The translations under genes were made by a program, and so were the position numbers. Below, piece by piece: positions 32,346 to 44,393 of a stretch of DNA of 64,000 nucleotides; the stretch's first letter is position 1, and each line of letters opens with the position of its first letter. Source of the stretch: Siderastrea siderea. Its lineage: Eukaryota; Cnidaria; Anthozoa; Scleractinia; Rhizangiidae. The notes beneath the pieces were generated by a model. That model searched no databases. It saw only the letters and a program-made list of their open reading frames with translations, and was not told the DNA's origin. The stretch is from contig OZ034968.1 of NCBI GenBank assembly GCA_964030785.1, positions 32,424,186 to 32,488,185 of the forward strand, given 5' to 3'.

Positions 32346-33486
32346 CACAGGCAGACCACCCTATGTGTTCGTGGTTAACAGTTGTTGACATAACACGATG
32401 TTGAAATCAATGGCGCGAAAAGTAGAAATATAGAGAAACATTACGTCGGCTTCGATATACTGGAAAATATAAAATTTACTCTAAATGATTCAATAAAAGT
32501 TAAGATGAAATGTTGACTGAGTCTTGTGTCATATTTTTTTGCCGTCCCGAGCCGTTTAAGGCGTTATTTTGCGAGGTCATTATCGACCGGTAGAAACAGA
32601 GAGAGAAGGGAGAACAAGGCTTGCAGCAAAACAGCCGGCGGTCGCGACCTTGTACAGTTCAAGCTAGAACTGACGCCAAACCACCAAAATTCTCTCCTCG
32701 AAAGCACGGCATCCGATTGACTAGATGTTTCTTCGTTCCTGTGCCGAATTAGAACTTCATCCTTCCAATACTTTCCGAGAAAAGCGATCCCGAAGTCTCA
32801 AAAGTAGCTTTCTCAACATGATCGCTGCAAGTTTCCAGACCAAAGGAATTTGAAGAACGCGAGTCCACTCGAATCTACCAATCAGGGCGTCTCGACTGTT
32901 GGCGTCTCGACCGTTGGGCTTTTGAACTGCCAACGGTCGAGACACGCTGATTGGTAGATTCGAATGGACTCGCGTTCTTCAAATTCCTTTGGTCTGGAAT
33001 CTTACACCGATCATGTTGAGAAAGTTACTTTTGAGACTTCAGGACCGCTTTTCTCGGAAAATATTGGAAGGATGAAGCTCTAATTCGGCACAGGGACGAA
33101 GAAATATCTGGTCAATCGGATGCCGGTGTTCTCGGGGAGAGAATTTTGATGGTTTGGCGTCAGTTCTAGCTTGAATTGTACAAGGTCGCGACCGCCGGCT
33201 GTTTTGCGGCAAGCCTTGTTCTCCCTTCTCTCTCCGTTTCTACTGGTCGATAATGACCTCGCAAAATAACGCCTTAAACGGCTCGGGACGGCAAAAAATA
33301 TGACACAAGACTAAGTCAACATTTCATCTTAACTTTTATTGAATCATTTAGAGTAAATTTTATATTTTCTAGTATATTGAAGCCGACGTAATGTTTCTCT
33401 ATATTTCTTATATACGCGCCATTGATTTCAACATCGTCTTATGTCAACAACTATTAACCACGAACACATAGGGTGGTCTGCCTGTG
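32346..33486. mobile_element. 1.14-kb near-perfect palindrome (foldback element)
   Basis: Two arms of about 570 bp run from CACAGGCAGACCACCC to its reverse complement, with the centre near 32923 (CGACCGTTGG / CCAACGGTCG around a 12-base loop). Differences between the arms are a few substitutions and one short duplication in the left arm near the centre. GTATAAA flanks both sides (32339-32345 and 33487-33493) as a target duplication. No coding frame is present. It would transcribe into a very long hairpin RNA. Confidence 0.88.
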
Positions 33487-33493
33487 GTATAAA

Positions 33494-33823
33494 CTTCGCT
33501 GATCACGCAGAAATCGAAGCGAAGAGCACAAAATCTGCGTGACGTCAGGACACCACAGTTTTTCCCGCCTACTGAATGCTGATTGGTTAATTCAAATTTC
33601 ACCGTATGCAAGGGAAAACTAGGGTATTTTGTATATTCCCGTCCACCAGCGGACGGGAGCGCATTTCTCCCAAGGGAAACCTTCGTTCAATAATTTCGGC
33701 CTTCATGGGATGTACATAGATAGAATAGAGTAGGAGCATCGATAAAGCGTTAAATCGAAAAGTTATTCTAAGGAAAGAGCAAGAAGACGGTTGTGAAAGA
33801 ACTGCTTGTTGGAAGAGATTTAG
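33494..33823. other. non-coding flank, no gene seen
   Basis: Contains a short CGTCCACCAGCGGACG hairpin near 33640. Otherwise I see no recognisable feature. Confidence 0.4.
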
Positions 33824-34755
33824 GGCAATTCTATATTGCTTTGGAGTAAGTCGAGTTGATCACAAGAGTACTGGACGCGGCCTTTGCGTTGAGAAGGTTC
33901 CACTGGGCTCATGTTCACAAATCCTTCGAACGAACCAGTAGCACCATTGTAACCAGGGACGCGGGGGTCAAAGACGACTTGGAACTCTTTTAGAAGTGAA
34001 ACGAAGGAGGCTTTCTCACAGTGGGACAGTATACCATCGGGGTCGATGCGGACGGTCTCTGCAGGGAGAAGGTTAGGTGGAGTGAGCTTGGATGGAGAAG
34101 ATGATCAAAATCAGATGGGAATAGACTCGGGAGAACTATCACAGACAGTGACCCGAGACTGACAGAAGAGGTCGTTCTTACGTATTAGTAGGGATTTCTC
34201 TGTGTCGTTAAGGGGACTCAGTTTACCACCGACGGCTTGAATGGTGCCAGGATGAGGTCAGACGCGAGTAGACTTGAGGTAGCTTTATGAGATGGCAAGT
34301 GGTGAGTCTTTAAGTAATTCGGGGGGAGGGGGGGCCAGTATATAGGTACTCTCCTGGCCAAACAGTGGTATTCACGTTAGGTGCACGCAGGAGGTGACAA
34401 GCTCTGACAGCGTGATGGGACTGAGGGGGTTGAGAATATCCATAGGAGACTACGTCAGTCTCGGCAATAATGATCTTGTAAGTAGCAGGCCGGACAGCGA
34501 TGTCACCGATGGTCATGAAGGGAGTCCCAGCGAAAATATCTACGTCAAGGTCTTCCACAACGAGGGCTTCTAGTGTGAGGGGTCTTCCACGATGTGTCAG
34601 AGATAGACGGATCTCACCAAGAACGTTACGGGACAACGGAGTGAGGCCATCAGCTTGCATAGCCGTTTGGGAGCTTTTGGTAATCATAGTGCCAATGGCC
34701 TTCACAAGAGAGGCTCTCATCATGTTAGTCTCTGCGCAGTATCAATTGTGGGAGT
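33824..34755 (-). pseudogene. Ty3/gypsy-like protease and pol fragment
   Basis: On the minus strand, the frame starting near 34723 (MMRASLVKAIGT, ALVVEDLDVDIFAGTPFM) is the body of a retropepsin. Its Asp-Thr-Gly site lies just upstream at about 34736-34745, where a one-base deletion both alters the triad and shifts the frame. After more breaks, a second open piece at 33826-34065 reads SLLKEFQVVFDPRVPGYNG and VNMSPVEPSQRKGR, the linker before a gypsy reverse transcriptase. The catalytic RT is absent. It is a decayed fragment and belongs with the gag remnant at 35362-35735. Confidence 0.75.
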
Positions 34756-34832
34756 TAAGGGATGGTGACAGTAAAAGGCATGAAAAACCGAGACTGGAAA
34801 ACATTCAGACACACCGCGGGAAACAGTGTATT

Positions 34833-34935
34833 ATTTAACAATTATTCGCCTGAGGTGACGTGAATATTGTGGAAAAATCCCCGAGACGAAGTTGAGGGGA
34901 TTATTCCTAAATATTCGCTGAGCCTGAGGAGAATA
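34833..34935. repeat. 100-bp inverted repeat
   Basis: CAATTATTCGCCTGAGG and CCTGAGGAGAATAATTG are inverted, with an inner pair AATCCCC...GGGGATT. It sits between the protease and gag remnants of the gypsy element. Confidence 0.65.
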
Positions 34936-35055
34936 ATTGTTTTAGTACAATTGTTCAGGTGATTATCAGAGAAAATGCATTTTCTTTTTTCTTTTCTCCA
35001 GAAACATCAAAAATCGCGCGGTGGCCATTTTGAAAATTAGTGGTTCAGCATTATA

Positions 35056-35405
35056 ATCACCTCGCGCGGGGTGATTATAGCAAGATATGACGTAATCCTC
35101 GACCAATCAGTGCGCGCACTTCTCTATAATCATCTGGCCCCAGTTGTTCAAAAGTTGAATAGCGCTATCCACAGGATAAATCACTATCCAGTGGATAACG
35201 CAACTGGTTTCCTTAACACTTATCCACTGGATAGTGATTTATCCGGTGGATAGCGCTATCCAACTGGGGCCTGAGCGATTATATTAAACGGAGATATAAA
35301 GATTGCTGAGCTATAATTCTGAAGGTAAGCAGAATCCGTATGGCCAAGGTTGTCATGGTAATCATAAGCATATTCGAATCTTAGATATAAATAGACGGTG
35401 AGTCT
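35056..35405 (-). repeat. interspersed repeat, copy 2, interrupted by a MITE
   Basis: Matches 4388-4640 (CACCTCGCGCGGGGTGATTA ... AAATAGACGGTGAGT) apart from the insertion at 35137-35270. Confidence 0.75.
35137..35270. mobile_element. 134-bp palindromic MITE
   Basis: Terminal repeats GCCCCAGTTG / CAACTGGGGC surround two inner inverted blocks (GGATAGCGCTATCC-like and ATCACTATCCAGTGGAT). CTG lies on both sides (35134-35136 and 35271-35273). The empty site is visible in the related repeat at about 4467, which reads CACCTGAGC without an insert. Confidence 0.85.
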
Positions 35406-35735
35406 CAGGTAAATACTTGCATTTGCTCAAGAAGTGTGATTGGAAGTCGGCACAACCAGCCTGTTGGTGTGCCAAGAGGGCACGCCTTAACGATACGTAG
35501 CTTCGAAGGTAACTTTCGTCGCGTAGACATATGAGCCTTGCGTCTTCCAAAGTTCATGAGCTTTCATAGGAGGAGAGCGTAAGATCTTTGACTCATCACT
35601 AGCTTGGAGTTCGTCAAACAAGGAATCAAGTGCTTGGGAAATCTCTGGTTTCACCGAGGCCAGGTTCCTATCCCGTAATTCAGTTCCGTGACGTTGTTTC
35701 ACAAGGCGAGGGAGACTCGGATGGAGTAAGCACAA
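35362..35735 (-). pseudogene. retrotransposon gag remnant
   Basis: The minus-strand frame at 35735-35487 ([20 protein letters not shown]) shifts into a second frame carrying AGCADFQSHFLSKCKYLPET, a C-H-C zinc-knuckle-like end, down to 35362. It precedes the protease remnant in the gag-pol order expected for a Ty3/gypsy element on this strand. Confidence 0.5.
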
Positions 35736-35740
35736 CCACG

Positions 35741-38700
35741 TTAGAACAACAAAATTCTCAACATCAATTTCTCAGGTATTTCGCCGTGGTGAGTGATACC
35801 GCTAGCCCTGGTGAGAAGATTGTCTTCAATAAAAGCCATCAGATTTTAATATGCATCCTCGGGACGTTGATTGGGTTTCGGTGAAATGTACGCGAGATCC
35901 AAGAATCTTCCCTGATGTCCTTCATAAAAGCCTCGCGTAGTGGACTCTGGTAAGTTTAATCTGTATGTAAGCCGCTCAAAATCATACGGGTACTGTAGCT
36001 GCTAACTCAGTAGTCTAGTCGGTATAAAAAACATTAAGTAGAATACTAAAACTGGACAAAGCCTGGCGCTTCCACGTGATCAGTCTGCAATTCACTGAAT
36101 TCAGCAGCGTTGTAGGTTATCTCAGATATGCCTTGGTTGCATTTTTAACCGTATTCAGACCAAGAAAAATATTTTTACTCTTCTAGGACCGAGGGGGCAT
36201 GTGGAATCCGAATATAAAAGCTATGACAACGAAACTTAGAGGGCAGACAGTACGACCAAAACTCTTTCCTTTGAGGTCCGCAACATGAGCTGGTGACGTC
36301 ACTTGACGTAAGAATCATGTTCTTAAAAGGCGGCCATCTTGGATCCGCCATCTTGATAAATTTTACGAAAAGACACCAAGTTTGGTAGCTTATAAACGTC
36401 CAAAGTGCGCGCGGGCAGGTAATGGTTTAGGGTTATTGGTTATTCTGCTGACAAGCGTGGGCCGTTTGGGACCGTTTGGAGTAAATTTCGTCTAATTTCT
36501 TCAGATTTAATGCAAATTAGGCTCTGAGCCTGGGCCTTTTCATGCCTGAGACTTTCAAAATCATTCAACAATTTTGACATTGGCCTCAGCACAATTATAC
36601 ACTAAACAGTGTAAAATTATTTCGAAGTTGACTTTTCTTCAAACTTAAGAGAATAAAATCCATTCATGGTCATCATCATCATCATCATCATTATCATCAC
36701 ATCCTTTATTTTTTTAAACACGATAACACATTTTAAAGCGAAATGCGTGTGGGGTCGTGTAATATACAGGATATACATACATACGATAATTCAGCTAAAA
36801 TAATATTCGATAAGAAATTGGGAAAGATACAATGTATATATGAGATTTAAAATGAAACAAAAATATAAACGCAATAAATGAATGGTATACCTTTTGAGTT
36901 GAAATACCGTCAAAACACTCAAATGGGAAAACGTTTTAACTTATAAAATCAACCTTTATGACCATTACTCATTTTGGGATTTCCTTGGCTTCTCCGTGCT
37001 TTACAAAGGAATGAAAAAATAACGAAAGATAGGGTCCGCTAAGGCCTGCGACAAACTAAGTAGTTTGCTGCCAAAAAACGTCGCAGTGTCATAGCAGTAC
37101 GTTAAAAAACACATGCAAGGGTAACAAGCTAGTTTACGCTTATTTTTGGAAGATTAGAATCAATATTCCTTCATTTCCACCCCAAAATGTGAAGCGGGGG
37201 TTTCCAGTTGAAACGCGACGACGTTGGGGTCTGGTAGAGCTACGGCTGTAGGGGTTTTGTGTGCGGCGGCGAAGAATACTGTACAGAACAGGAGAAGATC
37301 ATGGAAAGCATTGGTTTCGGACTTATGCTCCGCTAGGAGAAAAAAAGGTTTGAACAAGAAGAAGGAGATCTAACACAAAAACTTATTTTCATCAAGGCTG
37401 AATTAACGGGAAAGATATCTTTCGCATTCGAAGGAGGAAATAATTATAAAAACAAGATATTAATTAATTTTTTTTACAGGAGCTTTCACTACAAATAGAA
37501 GAAAATGGACTGAGTAGAAATAGGTGAGATCATGTTTTCGGTCACGAGAAGTAAATCTTATTTCGGGAAACCTGATTACAAGCTTAGACAACTGGCTCGA
37601 AGCGGATAAGTGTGGCGTATTGCAATTAAAACTGCCGACCATTACAGAACATAGTGCATATAAACATTGATCTATTATGGGAAGTAAGGTACATACCTCT
37701 CAATTATTTCCACTCGACGAGGTGAAGGAGACTAAGACACATGTGAAACATTTTTATACATAATAAGTGCAAGCGATGCTGACTTGGTTAAATTCTACGA
37801 CTTAACTAAAACAACAGCTAACTAAACAATGAATCTCATTTTGAAAATTTTTAAAACATTGATCAAGAACCAAGCAACTTGAGGAACAGCTAAACAAGCT
37901 CTAGGGATATTAATTTCTAATTTTGCTATTTTAAATACATTCATTACGTTTTTAAGCCATACATACTACGTTGGAGCGGCTTGACAAAAACAAAAGCTAT
38001 GTAGCTAAACAACGTATCTCATTTAGTAAACATTTTGTTTTAAAGCCATTTTTTAACATCGATTTGTCTGTGGTAATCAAGGGATTAAAAGCTGTATTTT
38101 ACAAGTGTATACGTGTCATTTCCCCTCAAGAACACTAGTGGCAAACTTTGCAAGACAATAGTCCAATTCTGTGATATGTACAGTAATATTGAGTAGCCAC
38201 TTGCGTTCTTGCTGTTATGTAAACTCCTTCATAAAATAACGCAGTTTTTTTTTTTTTTGCAACCAAGTAGTAACTTGGTGAACAGCTGAACAAACTCTAG
38301 GAACATTAATTTGCGATTTTGCAAATTTTTTTAAACATTCATTACGTTTTTAAGTATGAAAAACTTTTTCCAATAGAACTGAAGTCAAGGTCGTTTTTTG
38401 AATGAAAGAAAATTTTACTGGGTGAAATTCAGTGTGACACTGGTCATTGACACACTGAATGTTGCATGTTGCGTGCATGCAAAAAATCAAGATGAGTCAC
38501 CGTCCAAAATTTCGAGACAAAAACAAATGTTTCTTGCACTTTTATTTCCGATTGGTATAATTTAACGCTGGTTTTCCCTCCCGAGGTTTTGTCACCATGG
38601 AGCTGTCGCATGCATTCTAGCCTTTGCGTAAATGCGTGCACTCAACTAGAAAACTCTTTCGAGCCTTAAGAGACTTTCTCCCTTAAAGCGGTCTGGTCGA

Positions 38701-39900
38701 TCTGGTTTGAAAAATAGATTTTCGCTCATTTCTTATGTGTTGAAAGACTACCGTGTACTTATACTAAAACCTCAATCCGCTTGATCGGTTCTTTTAAATT
38801 TTGCGAGTTTTAAGAGATTTTCAGTTCACCCAGAGAACGCTCGTGACGGACATACATCAAAGCTGAAATTTTACCCAACTTTGAAGACCAGTTTGACAAG
38901 AACTGACTAACTCCGTACCAAAGAAACACCACAGCCATTTAATAGAAAGTCTTTTCTTTTAAGTGACCTTTGTGAACATTAAGTTTGAATCCAGCTAACC
39001 CGCGAGACTTAAACGACACCCTGATTGAACGGCTTGATCAAACACACGCTAAAACCGATCAACTTTAAACAAAGTTTTCGAAAAAGTGAAGCAGCCTATT
39101 TCAATCACACTAACACAGCTCAAAGTTAGGTACCATAGAAAATGTCATCGCACAAAGAAACCTTACGGCCTGTCCTTGATAAAATATCCATAGCTCTGTG
39201 AACTTACCTAATTTCGACGATCTCCAAGCTTCACCTCGATTTTGACAGACTCGTCAACATAAAGCGTGGAATCAACTTCTGTTGAGGTCATATCTTAAAC
39301 CATGGGAAATAGAGGAAGTCTCATTGTTTATTGGTCCTCTGACAGTTAAGGTCATTCCCCCGAAATAAAATTTAACATACGATTTTTGTCAAACTTTCAC
39401 AAGTTGTTTTCTATCGTGCAATGTTTTGAAATATGAAATAAAAAGAATAGGTCCCCGTGTCCGTTTACGAGATATCATCATCTCAAGTTACCCCATAATT
39501 CCATGCAATTTCGCCTAACGAACACATATTTATTTGATTAGTTTACGCTACTTTCCATAGGAACAGGAAGCACGTAATTAAAACAAATCTTGAAACAATG
39601 TACTCGATGTAAAATATCGATAACAAGGAACAATTTACTAGATGTTTTATGGCAGATGCTCGAAGCATCAGACGAAATTGACTTAAAACCTTCCTCACGT
39701 GCGTGTTCTCGAGGTCGTATTTCATCTCCATGAGTAACGCGTTTCTAGTAACAATTTTTTTTCGAACATGTGTTTTTTTTTCTAACTCTTTGAACAAAAA
39801 GAGGATGAACGGTAGGTCAAAAATAAATGGAAAAAAAGATGCTTGTTTAAGAGTAAATAACTTTTCTTTTCTCTGGTGAGCTTAGCCTCATAGGAAACCT
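35741..39900. other. gene-poor 4-kb stretch
   Basis: I see no supported gene. An ATC microsatellite lies at 36669-36704. A poly-T run is at about 38248. Long AT-rich stretches are unremarkable. Confidence 0.4.
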
Positions 39901-40228
39901 ATTACTCCCTGGACGTGCGCGCGCTGTGAGCGCGCCCTAATGACGCAACAAATCGTGCGCAGTAAGGATGCACAATACAATACAGGGCAATGACCTTAAG
40001 CTGTGATGTTATTGGCTGCGAAGACTGTAAAACGTTATTGGTGCGTTTTGATGTTCGTTGGTCCAACAATGGACCCACGGAGGTGCTCGACGTTTTCGGA
40101 AACCACACCCTTCCTTACACTTCCTCCTTGACTAAACCTCCCTACCCCTATGAAAACCGCTGCCCCGACTTGGTCGTGACTCGCGAACCCGAACCAAACT
40201 CAAACAAACAAACAAAAATACAACGAAA

Positions 40229-40320
40229 GTGCGGACGCATAGGTCCGTACTGCGTCCGCACCAAAACCTGAACGACGCTGACAAAGATGCGAACGCATAG
40301 GTCCGTACTGCGTCCGCACA
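40229..40320. repeat. duplicated palindrome
   Basis: GTGCGGACGCATAGGTCCGT...TGCGTCCGCAC occurs twice, about 58 bases apart. Each copy is itself an inverted repeat (GTGCGGACGCA / TGCGTCCGCAC), the second with one change. Confidence 0.8.
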
Positions 40321-40703
40321 ATAGGCCTTTCCGAAAAATACCACTCTTTTCTGCGCAGGCTTAGCCTCACCTGGATGTAATTATTCTAATGCCCTTTGTT
40401 GGAATGGCAGGGTAGAATTTAAGGTTCGCATAAGCAGTTTTCGCTTGAACACAGTTTGTTCAGTAGCTAAAGGAACCTTTAAGCTTAACTGGGATTTGAA
40501 ACAAAATAAAGTAGGCTTCGGAACTAAACTACATTCAAGCCAACGTTTGAACTTTTGCGTTCGTATGCAAATGTGCGTATTATGCAAATTGTTAAAAAGT
40601 TGATGCTTAGCCACGTGCAGCTCGTGCCAAGATCTTCCTAAATACGAGGCTAAGCCTGCACATTAAAGAGTATTATGGTTTTTTTCGGAAAGGTCTATTG
40701 TCC
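40318..40703. mobile_element. about 385-bp TIR element
   Basis: The left end (ACAATAGGCCTTTCCGAAAA ... GCAGGCTTAGCCTC) and right end (GAGGCTAAGCCTGC ... TTTTTTCGGAAAGGTCTATT) are imperfect inverted repeats of about 50 bp. No coding frame. From 40704 to 41631 I see only a small hairpin (CGACCACTAAAAAT / ATTTTTAGTGGTCG) and no gene. Confidence 0.7.
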
Positions 40704-41631
40704 AACTTTTTTGATAAATTCTTATTCTGAGTAGAATCCATGACGGCAAACGACCACTAAAAATTTTGTGATTAGGTCGTTTTTTTTCCTTTGACATCGG
40801 AAGATTAGCATCAAGCATAGAATACTAGACTAAGCCTAGTTAAATAATACGCCATCATTTTTAGTGGTCGTTTTCCCCTTGAATTGGGTGTCATTTTATC
40901 GGGTGTGGGCCTCAAAAAGAGTATCAAGTTTCGATTTTCTATCTTAAAATAGGCCCAGGGTTTAAGAACCTTTGCGGCACACACCTATCCTAAATTGACG
41001 GGAGTATGTTGGGGGGGGGGGCATGTACTGATCACAGCCTCACAAAGTGTTGAGATCTCTTCGATAGAATTCCGTTGAGGTGGCCTGTTACAACCATATT
41101 TTGAAATATTAAAAACAGACGAATGGCAGATAACTGCAAAAGATTTTATTTAATTAAGAATGGAAGAGAAAAGGTCCTTTCAATTAATGGCACATTGTAC
41201 ATGCAAAATAAATAATTTTAATCCTATCACTAGATGGTTTTGTCATGAGCTAACATTTACTTTAATCTTCCGTTTAATCCCAGCAATGGATGTATATGAT
41301 TCAGTTGCTGCAATCGTCGATGCAATAACAACTGCTTTGCTTCAACTCAAATGTCTTCAACTCAAACGTCTTCATAATACTACAGGTTTGTGTGAAGTTT
41401 TGCTGCCGAGTTGAGTAGAAATACAAGTAACAGGTAAAAATACGCAGCACGCAATACTTCACACTAGAACAAGTAACGCGTGTAACAAAGAAAACCTCTG
41501 TTCATCAGACAATAAATTCGACTGTTGACGTGTAAACAGTCGACCTCATTGCGTGGTGAAGGCTAACAGTAAATGCCTTGTATCTAATAATCCTCCCTAA
41601 CTTCGAGAACACCTTTTCTGAAAAACTAGCC

Positions 41632-42056
41632 ACAGAGGCACCCAACGAGAAAACTTTGGCAAAATACTTGAAATATCATTTTCTGATTTCTTAGATTATT
41701 TCAGAGCTTTTTAAAGGCACAGTTGTGTAAGCTAATACAGACTGATCTGTTCGGCGTTTTTCGCTGAAAATTTAATCCGCCAGTAGTTTTAGGAAACAGA
41801 ATCTTACCCGCCGAATTTCCGAACTGCTGAAGGCTCTCCGAAAATGCTAACTGACCTTATTTTACACTCTAAACAACATATTTCTCCCTCCGAAAACAAC
41901 AGGAATTAATAAGTCCTCTTGTTACGGCGGAGCGTCTGAGGCGATGTTTTGCCAAAGAAATCTATAGCTTTCACTGCAATTAAATCCGAAAATCTCAGGC
42001 GATTTTAGGCCTTCCGAACAGATATCCCCCTAAACGAACCGTTGGGTGCCCCTGTA
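41632..42056. mobile_element. CAGRGGCACCCAACG MITE
   Basis: The ends CAGAGGCACCCAACG and CGTTGGGTGCCCCTG are inverted (one mismatch). The 425-bp interior is non-coding. CAG termini are common in hAT-type elements. I could not fix a target duplication. Confidence 0.7.
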
Positions 42057-43304
42057 CCTATACAACTGGCTGAGTTTGGCGAGCTAATGGATCCAAGCAG
42101 TTCTGGAACTGGTATCACTGATTCTGATACGCATACATGCAGCCAATGATAACCAATGAATTACACAATGTTATTGATACCGAGAAGTTTGTTTACAAAA
42201 TATTTGGTTTTACACTTCCGTTGTGTAGCTCCTAGTGAATGAATTTAAGAAAAGTGGAAGCTTTGCTTGAAAGTAATTTGTTTGGGTAAAAATTTTAAAT
42301 GCCTCTCTCTAATTAATGCCCCATATCTAACAAATACCCTCAAAATCTGTAAAACTTAATAAACAGCCGGGCTATTTATAAGATGTAAGTACCAGTAATT
42401 AACTAAACTGTACCCTTTTTTACCTTAATCTCACATTTAACATCATTAAAAACCAATTTTAACTATTTTTAAAAGTCGGATTTTATAAAAAATCTCTATT
42501 TAAGTGATTTCTTCAGACATTCTCACGTTAACATGATTACATGTTTAAAAAATATCACAAAAAATTCATGAAAGAAGTTACAAATTTTTTACATTATCCA
42601 TTAAAGTAAACAGACAATGAAAAAAAATTCTTCACAAATTGTTCATCAGTGCTTTCAATACGCACCGACAACCGACGAAAAGCGTCTGCAAATTCGCTCA
42701 AAGAAGTCGGCTACTATTTTCCCTAAATTGAAGTAATTAAAGAAAGATTTCTTTCAAACCTTGTTGATACAGTCGACTACTCTACTCAAACCAGCTGCCT
42801 GCTTCCAATTTTATTGAAACTCCGGGTTCATAGTTACCTTGCGAAAGGTCTACTTTGCAACAGGCACACTTCAGTGTCAGTAAAGGGGACTAACCAGCTC
42901 AATGAAGTGGATTCCTGTAAATTCTTTTGCCATTCAGTTTTACTTAATGGCTTTCAATCTTTACCACTTTTTACCCTTTAAGCCCCAATACTGATGAGCA
43001 TCAATCTTCTCCTCATCATATCTGTGCACTATAGTACATACAAGTCATGAGAATTTAGGAAATGATGACCAGAGATGAATTGTCTTGATGTTTAAACAAG
43101 TTCTCCCAATTAGTACTCAATGAAATGTATGGAGACCAGTAAGGAGAATTTGTATAAAGATGTCAGGGCTTAAAGGGTTAAACTACTTAAAATTAGAAGT
43201 GTAGTCACCCTCCACAAGAGAAACAAAGCCTTGGTCATCATTTACAGTTACAAACATGTAGCCTGGTAAATGTACAGCTGTCTAGCTGGTAAGTCCCCAT
43301 CTAA
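42057..43304. other. non-coding, no gene seen
   Basis: AT-rich sequence with no credible frames or structured repeats. Confidence 0.4.
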
Positions 43305-43378
43305 GGCAAGAATGGCTCAGTGGTTAGGGAGCTGGACTTAAAATCCAGACCTCCCGGGTCCAAATCCCCCTCTCTGCC
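43305..43378 (+). repeat. tRNA-like sequence, probably a SINE head
   Basis: Has an A-box-like GGCTCAGTGGTTAGG, an anticodon arm CTGGA-CTTAAAA-TCCAG (UAA) and a B-box-like GGGTCCAAATCCC. The acceptor pairs only roughly (GGCAAGA / TCTCTGCC), the T stem is mismatched and the long variable arm of a real Leu tRNA is missing. A tRNA-derived SINE is more likely than a gene. Confidence 0.5.
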
Positions 43379-43518
43379 ACTAGCTGATTTTTCTTAGGTG
43401 GTCCCTACTCGTCCATGCAAATAAGAATCCCAACTGATCAACTATTTAAAAATAATTTTTGAGATGATTGTTTCATACATACTTCTCCCTGCGAGCTTCT
43501 AGCTTTACCACATTATCA

Positions 43519-43880
43519 GGGTTTTCAATGAGGGCCAGCAGCCGGCAAAACTCGCCGGCTATTCTTCATTAACTCGCCGCCCATTTGATTGCGAAATTAC
43601 TTCATAATTTACGACTAACATGAGAAACATTTGCCACAAAAAATGAGCCCTGGATCGGCCAAGATTTATTCATGAAAAACAGAAGAATCTTGCCAGAATT
43701 CTGAGTAATTTCAGCAGCGATTTGTGTTTCCTGTTCTGTTCAAATACCCAAATTTTCGAGATTTTCCGGGGGAGAATACCCCCAGACCACCCTAGAATCT
43801 TACGCCTTCGGCGCGAGTATTTCATTCTCCGCCTACTCCTAAAATTTTGCCACCTACTCAGATTCTTATTGAAAACCCTG
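43519..43880. mobile_element. CAGGGTTTTCAAT MITE, copy 2
   Basis: Opposite orientation to 26152-26509, with the same 13-bp ends. The flanks read ACATTAT on the left and CATTAT on the right, a 6-bp target duplication. Confidence 0.8.
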
Positions 43881-44210
43881 CATTATTTTTTACTCACAAT
43901 AGACAGTTCAGGAATTTGTAGAATCCCCTATTCATTACAATCCCAGGATTTTTTCCCATGACCAGTCCTGCTGGTAACTTACAGGAACTCGCCTGCTCCA
44001 CTGCATTAGTAAGCTTTCAGTTAATTGGTCCAGATTTTGTAACACAGGCAGTCAAGAAATGAGTCCCAGATGACCAATGTCGAGCTCTCTCATCCTCACA
44101 ATCATGTGGTAACTCTTATTTCACGTAGATTGAAATGTACGTGCCTAGACTAACTGAACATTAATAACGAGCAGCAGTAGGTGACAGGGGAGACAGTTTT
44201 CAGTGATATG

Positions 44211-44393
44211 TCAATACTTATATGTTGCCTGAAGTTTGTTTTTTATCCACTGCCCTGATGTCACTGGTGGGTATTTGTTTGAGCCGTCCATACAGGAGAT
44301 CTGTGCACTCTCATCCGGGTCCACAAAGAACACCAAAGAGCGACGAGGAACTCGGCGCTTGATTTCAACTTCAGGTATCAGTACACGATGTAC
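44211..44393 (-). CDS. oxygenase B exon 7
   Basis: 183 nt from VHRVLIPEVE to TGA, with PRRSLVFFVDPDE and the C-terminus QATYKY. Clearly diverged from copy A exon 7 after the active-site residues. Confidence 0.9.
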   Translation of the reverse strand, partial: VHRVLIPEVEIKRRVPRRSLVFFVDPDESAQISCMDGSNKYPPVTSGQWIKNKLQATYKY

